The notes under the pieces: model-generated | What the model saw: only the letters and a program-made list of their open reading frames with translations | What the model was told of the DNA's origin: nothing | Database searches by the model: none | Position numbers and translations under genes: made by a program | Assembly (NCBI GenBank): GCA_963556195.1 | Contig: OY744519.1 | Location: forward strand, 39,191,301 to 39,255,300 | Origin: Sepiola atlantica | Taxonomy: Eukaryota > Mollusca > Cephalopoda > Sepiida > Sepiolidae | Reading direction: 5' to 3' | Length of the DNA stretch: 64,000 bases | Part shown: positions 59,557 through 64,000 of the stretch, in pieces | Layout: each line of letters begins with the position of its first letter | How positions within the stretch are numbered: the first letter of the stretch is position 1

Positions 59557-59634
59557 ATTCCATCAATGCCTGATGAGTTTGCCGCTTATTTCAAGCGTTA
59601 ACGAAACACACTATATTATGTAGCAAATTGGAAT
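59557..59634 (+). ncRNA. Predicted hammerhead ribozyme (plus strand)
   Basis: All invariant core boxes are present: CUGAUGA at 59570-59576, GAAA at 59603-59606 and UA (UH) at 59621-59622, with predicted cleavage after 59622. Stem I: UGC (59567-59569) pairs with GCA (59623-59625), then an internal loop, then AUUCCA (59557-59562) with UGGAAU (59629-59634). Stem II: GUU with AAC next to the core, and an inner helix CGCUU/AAGCG closed by AUUUC (59583-59597). Stem III is short: CACA/UAUG with one C-A mismatch and a 6-nt loop. The internal loop in stem I and the short stem III match hammerheads known from Penelope-like elements, and Penelope-like sequence lies upstream on the same strand. Confidence 0.8.
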
Positions 59635-59643
59635 AAAAACATC

Positions 59644-59647
<4 letters not shown>

Positions 59648-59714
<67 letters not shown>
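59648..59714. repeat. (TA)n microsatellite
   Basis: Separates the two convergent hammerhead motifs. Confidence 0.92.
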
Positions 59715-59716
<2 letters not shown>

Positions 59717-59910
59717 GGATCAAAATAAACCAAAGTGAAAACTTTTAGTATATGAAACCTACTGTGAAAAAGAATTAGCTCAATATACGAGATAGAGCAA
59801 TAGTAGAGATAGAAGAAAAAAGAGTGATAAATATGCGACGATTGCCCAAATTTATTTCAAATTTCAATTGTTCAATGCAAGGTGCATTCAGTAATAAACT
59901 AGTGTTTATT

Positions 59911-59967
59911 ATTCTTTCCTTAAGCAAAGGCTTTTCAAAGATCGAAATCTCATCATCAGAGGAGAAA
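59911..59967 (-). ncRNA. Predicted hammerhead ribozyme (minus strand)
   Basis: On the minus strand: CUGAUGA at 59959-59953, GAAA at 59936-59933 and UA (UH) at 59922-59921, cleavage predicted after 59921. Stem I: 59967-59960 (UUUCUCCU) pairs with 59920-59913 (AGGAAAGA), seven of eight pairs including one G-U. Stem II: GAGAU/AUCUU with a UUCG loop (59951-59938), though the pair next to the core is U-U. Stem III: AGC/GCU with a CUUU loop (59932-59923). Outside the core it is unrelated in sequence to the plus-strand motif, so it comes from a different element. All parts are read directly from the sequence; activity is untested. Confidence 0.68.
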
Positions 59968-60004
59968 TACAGATGGATAAGTTGGCTTTCGAAAAAAACA
60001 AATT

Positions 60005-60560
60005 TCAAATATTTGAAAAATATAGAAAATTATTATTAAAAATTATTAAAATAACTTTTGATAAAAAACGTATTGAATGAAAAGAAACATTTCCGTGAAA
60101 AAGATATGCAAATTGTCCGGGTGGTAAATTTCCGTTGAAAAGAAGTCCGGTGAAATTGTAGAATGTGAAGAAAAACTCTTTGCGTGGGAGCAGATTGGGG
60201 TAAGTGCTCAAAATGTAGGTAAGTCCAGATGTACTTAAAGGAGGTTGAGAAGAGGAAAACAGGCCATTCTTTTATGTACTTCCAGGGCCAAGTAAAAACA
60301 GAAGAATCTCATAGAAGGTGTAAATCCGAATGGGACAAAAAGGCAAAATTGTTAAAGATTTGGGGTTAGGGGGGTGTTTATGAGGTACGGGATAGTTTTA
60401 AAAGTCGCTTTGTTAATTGGGGGGAAAAGGAAAAGGAGGAAGGGTTGGTATAGGGATGTAGTTAAAGTGACAGGTAGGTTAAGGGTGTCGGCGAGCGGTA
60501 GGATGTAGGTTTTTGGGGGGTGCGATTAATCTTAAGTTGGAAGTGGGTATAGACATTGTT
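60005..60560 (-). other. G-rich (C-rich on minus strand) tract upstream of the minus-strand hammerhead
   Basis: On the minus strand, C-rich and G-poor from 60560 to 60250, then short related phrases near 60160-60090 (for example AACGGAAATTTACC and TTTTCACGGAAATG). This composition resembles the plus-strand Penelope-like region, suggesting a second element in opposite orientation. No coding motif was recognised. Confidence 0.35.
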
Positions 60561-61924
60561 GATTCTAAAAATAGAAATCAAATGAGTGAGCTTCTAACAT
60601 TTCAGGCAGCTAAGAGCAAATTAAATTGTAGTTACCAGTTATGGTTTCTGGGGGTTTAAAGATTAAAGTAGAATTTGTTAAAAGCATGGTAAAATAAATA
60701 GAGGAATGTGAGAGAGTGGATGATTAAAATTTAAAAATTAAAAAATTAAAAATTAAAATTTAAAAGAAGCTAGGGAATAGTTAATTAAAAAAATGTTTTT
60801 ATTTATTTATTTTTTATTTAAAAACCAAATTAAGGGTTAGATGAATAATTTGGAGGTACATTAAATGACCAAGGAAATTTTTTTTTTTAATTAACTATTC
60901 ATCATTTGAATAAAAACTGATCCAATATAATTTTTTTCGGATCTGTTTACAAGTAGTGGAGGTCTAGTATACTCTCTTATATATCAATAACATTATTTTT
61001 GAAGATGAATCAAAATAGTCAGTGTGTATGTTTAAGCGTGTGTTCCTTGAATTTGCAGGACACTTTGTATTCTATATTTAATAAATTGAACTCTCCGACA
61101 ACAATCTCAAAATTGATCTCAACTAAATGGTATTTGAGTTCAATGTTATTGTAGCCACACGTATTTACTTTAATTCAATACGTTGAAGTATGTGTCCTTA
61201 CTATATAAAACTAATAATAGCAATTACCGTTGAAAGTAAACTCATACTTTCTTTATCGAAATAATTACATTTACAAGCTTTCGGGGTGTTATATACTAAA
61301 ATAGCAGTCTCTTCAGGTGTGTTCTTTTTTTCATATCTTTATTTAATTTAATTATAAATGTGTTATTATATTGCTATTTTTGCTTCTGTCACACATTTGG
61401 TAGACAAATGTGTTTTTGTAATACCAATTATTTTAGATCGTATTAAGAAATCAATGTTAGTTCTCATGATGATAGATTTTTTAGATAATTTGCATTTTGT
61501 TTGATTATTCTGACTACGATTCTCACCTTCATGTACACTACTTCCTACCTATTAACTTTTCGAACTTGGTGATCTCATAGTTTAACTCGAGAATATATAC
61601 CAGGATTTCGGAACTCATTATTTACTTTACTGCCGTAAAGTAGTCTAATTCCAGCAGTCATCACTGTGTTTAGGTGTTGCCTATTGTTATTCGTTCTAGT
61701 AATCGCATGTAGTAAGGATTAGAAACTTCAATCTCCATAAGACTACTATTTAGAACTGATGTTCACTATCAACGTTACGCGTTGCGTCAGAACCTTACGT
61801 GAACAATTGTAGTATGGATGTTGGCAACTTTGAACCTAATATTAGCTTTATGTGTTATATTGCTACGTATTGCAATAGAAATCTCCCTTTCTTTGGTAGA
61901 GCTTATTTGTAAGGATATCACCAA
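60561..61924. other. AT-rich region, no recognised features
   Basis: Contains short A/T homopolymer runs near 60720-60890 only. Confidence 0.5.
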
Positions 61925-62110
61925 CTACCACTAGCTCTTAGGCATAGCTCATTGAGTAAAACTAATTCGAGTTCTCGGCATGTTTACATTGTAGATATCA
62001 CTTACATTCAGCCAGTGTCGTGTGATAACGCAGGGGTAGAAGCGCCGACTGTCAGCTTGACGGTTGAGTTTCAATCCCTACGGGTTTAACCGACGGCATC
62101 CTGGTTTATA
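61925..62110 (+). repeat. tRNA-like SINE, copy 2
   Basis: Colinear with 36650-36845. GGCATAGCTCATTGAGTA at 61941-61958 resembles a tRNA A-box region. GTAGAAGC..CGACTGTCAGC with CGGTTGAGTTTCAATCCC (62061-62078) resembles the anticodon arm and B-box. The spacing between the two boxes is larger than in a tRNA gene, so this is not a functional tRNA. Confidence 0.65.
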
Positions 62111-62239
62111 GTCGGCGTTTCTAATCAGGTGATTACTGGGCGGGCGCTATTGGCAAGTGATATCTCAATTCTTTATATTACCATTGCCAGCCAGTGGATA
62201 GTGCTTCATTTTGTTTCATTTATTCACAAAATAAAATTA

Positions 62240-62460
62240 ATTACGCTAATAGTAGAAGCTGGTGATGCAAGTAACGACAGTATGCAACCTTAAAAACAAG
62301 GCTAATATAGTCATCCACGGATAGACTAGTTCGTTGCATCACAGGTCTATAGTGCGGTTTGACTAGAACCCGCCCAAAACCAGGATCAAACCGAGGACCA
62401 TCTAGTTCATAGTCAGTGATTCTAAACACTTTACTGTGGGGCAAGCACTGTTAGAAAGTT
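62240..62460 (-). repeat. tRNA-like short repeat on the minus strand
   Basis: Minus-strand reading gives GAATCACTGACTATGAAC (anticodon-arm-like) then CTCGGTTTGATCCTGG (62396-62381), a good B-box. Sequences flanking it at 62120-62180 and 62415-62480 resemble each other as direct repeats (G-C-A-C/TATT..AA/GTGATAT-like then CTTTATAT). Likely another tRNA-derived SINE. Confidence 0.45.
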
Positions 62461-62480
62461 ATATCCAAATGCTTTATATA

Positions 62481-63734
62481 AAGAAACTAATGTATATATA
62501 ATAAGCTCAAATAGCCTCTCATCATATAACGGGATCATAGAGAGAAAGTCAAATCTTGAACGTTTCTGAAAATTAAAAAATAGGCAAAAATGTTTGTTTT
62601 TTATTGGACCTTTACACATCGTCTTTTAATCCAATTTATTAGCCATGAAATTGCATCGATCCACATTGATTTTTCGTGCATGTGGACAAAATCATTAGCC
62701 ACATCGTGAGCACTAACACTTCTATTCGATTCATGCAGTAGTCTCAAATACTGAAATCATTCGATGTGTAACTTCTCTGCTTAGTTGTACGATCAGCTTC
62801 ATATTCTTGACTGGGAGAAAATAACCCTTGATAAAACAAACGAATTATTTCGGAGTTTTTAGCATTTATGTTTTATTTGGCGCAATAAAATACTAGTTGG
62901 CCAGTGACACATCCAAAAAAACACATCACTTATGAAGTGTGACATTCGTAATTCAAATTGTATTACTTATAAATATGTTTACAGTCCGTTGTTCTGTTTT
63001 TACGCAATGGAAACTAATACACAATCACGATAATAGAAAGTAATAAACATTCAATGTATAGATGTGTTAGCACAAAAATCTAACATACCATTTGACTTCA
63101 AAGCAAAGCACACAGAACTATGTGTTACTGGGGAAAAATTGAATGCCTACTGTGGAGAAATTCAATGCCTACTTGACACGGTCCTCGAGTGTCTAAAGCC
63201 CCTTTGTAAAGCGGTTTGTCAGGGCAACCTGCGAACAGAATACTTACCCTTACAAGTAAACTCTGACAACATATTCAAAATAACATAGTATTTGACGCCC
63301 AAATAAAATATCCTATGGATGCCATACCCCACACTAGCTTATACGAGAAATGGTTGCCTCTAGTAACAGCACTAAGCTGGATACTCGACTAGACAAGATG
63401 AATTCTTATCCTCGATAAAACCAAGAGACCACAAGAAAGATACATTATTAAATAGTTAATTGGTCATTTTGGGAGAGGAAACTCGCTGTTCTTTACTCCT
63501 TTTCTAATTCGGCGTTTGAGAGGTAAATTAGAACTCTAATGGGACGCTCAAATATATGTACATAATACAAAAATCAGACATATATATATATATATATGAA
63601 TAAATATGTCTACATATGTATATATCGAGTTTTTATTGGTATTCGTTTTTAGTTTTGTGTTTAACATAGATAACCCTAAACAAGAACAAAGCAAGCTGCC
63701 GCTATTGACGGAAGGAGCTACTTTGAATTAGGGT
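62481..63734. other. Intergenic with one unexplained open frame
   Basis: The frame 63064-63288 (74 codons, plus) has a Cys-containing stretch (AYCGEIQCLLDTVLECL) and more balanced composition than its flanks. I do not recognise it; it could be a fragment of an unclassified repeat. A short (TA)n lies at 63580-63597. Confidence 0.35.
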
Positions 63735-64000
63735 GACAGTCGGGAGCTGTGTAGCGAGACACTTGTTCACATCAGTTTTTAATCTATGTATGTACGTACA
63801 ATTATGGAAACCGGGTGAATAGAGTGCGTTCCAAATTCAGACAGAACGCGGAAAGAAGTATCTCCTGCATCTGGCGACATTTACAATTAATGGAAAATAT
63901 TTAGCTGATATTCGGGTGGGTCGAGTGTATTTACGTCGATAGAAGACTATAGCAGTAATTTCATTGGAGTGCATACTCTTGATGTACTTGCATAACAAGC
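63735..64000 (-). mobile_element. Jockey-like LINE 3' end, continuing beyond the window
   Basis: Aligns in the same orientation with the 3' end of the element at 42310-44690: GGGAGCTGTG..GAGA near 63745 (compare 42348), then ACA.TTAATG.A..., TTAGCTGAT.TCG.GT and TCGAGTGTATTTACGTCGA near 63920 (compare 42535-42555). The coding part must lie to the right of the window. Confidence 0.62.

Noticed and set aside
59950..60040. Plus-strand frame at 59824-60039 overlapping the minus-strand hammerhead
   Set aside because: No protein motif; the RNA structure explains the conserved sequence better.
62040..62080. tRNA-Asp-like gene (anticodon loop with GTC and T-arm)
   Set aside because: No acceptor stem and no matching D-arm at tRNA distance; it is part of a repeat with a second copy at 36650.
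1..64000. CRISPR arrays, bacterial operons or promoters
   Set aside because: No regularly spaced identical repeats with unique spacers, and the content is clearly eukaryotic.

Overview
This window is animal nuclear DNA that is AT-rich and built almost entirely from retroelements and simple repeats. I see no convincing host gene exon. The repeat mix (long (TA)n and (AAT)n tracts, several non-LTR retrotransposon families, Penelope-like fragments, tRNA-like and 5S-like short repeats) suggests a mollusc, most likely a cephalopod such as an octopus. That assignment rests on recognising protein families by eye and was not tested by a search.

Left part (1-10.3 kb): a Ty3/gypsy-type LTR element (1214-4191) sits inside an (AAT)n microsatellite and has lost most of gag-pol. 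After a pair of old degenerate repeats (4915-6255) comes a nearly full-length non-LTR retrotransposon, LINE A, on the minus strand (6271-10288). It carries a few stops and frameshifts and is flanked on both sides by (AT)n.

Centre-left (10.3-27 kb): long gene-free AT-rich stretches with small tandem repeats; a minus-strand fossil of a zinc-module/nuclease-like protein family (16262-17800); a possible Penelope-like tail (17836-18162); a diverged pair of ~590-bp direct repeats about 3 kb apart (19462 and 22444) that could be old LTRs; and a decayed RTE-like element, LINE B (23770-26720, minus).

Centre (27.3-31.7 kb): a Ty3/gypsy-type element with 256-bp LTRs differing at about two sites, a 5-bp target duplication (CATGT), a broken gag/protease region and an 850-codon open pol frame with protein motifs for reverse transcriptase, RNase H and integrase all visible.

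Right part (32-64 kb): a Penelope-like element fossil (34930-36310), a tRNA-like SINE (36650), pieces of a jockey-like LINE family (38800-39480 plus; 42310-44690 minus; 63735-64000 minus, cut by the window edge), a second CFDP2-like LINE, LINE C (44695-47760, plus), a 5S rRNA-derived segment (50960-51075), a LINE C-terminal fragment (51637-52122), a three-unit tandem repeat (53582-54082), an 80-bp perfect palindrome (54814-54893) and a second Penelope-like tail (57780-58540).

The most notable signal is a pair of predicted hammerhead ribozymes only about 280 bp apart on opposite strands (59557-59634 plus; 59911-59967 minus). Both keep the invariant core boxes and have foldable stems I, II and III. 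They lie next to Penelope-like sequence, a class of element known to carry hammerhead motifs, and they face each other tail to tail across a (TA)n tract.
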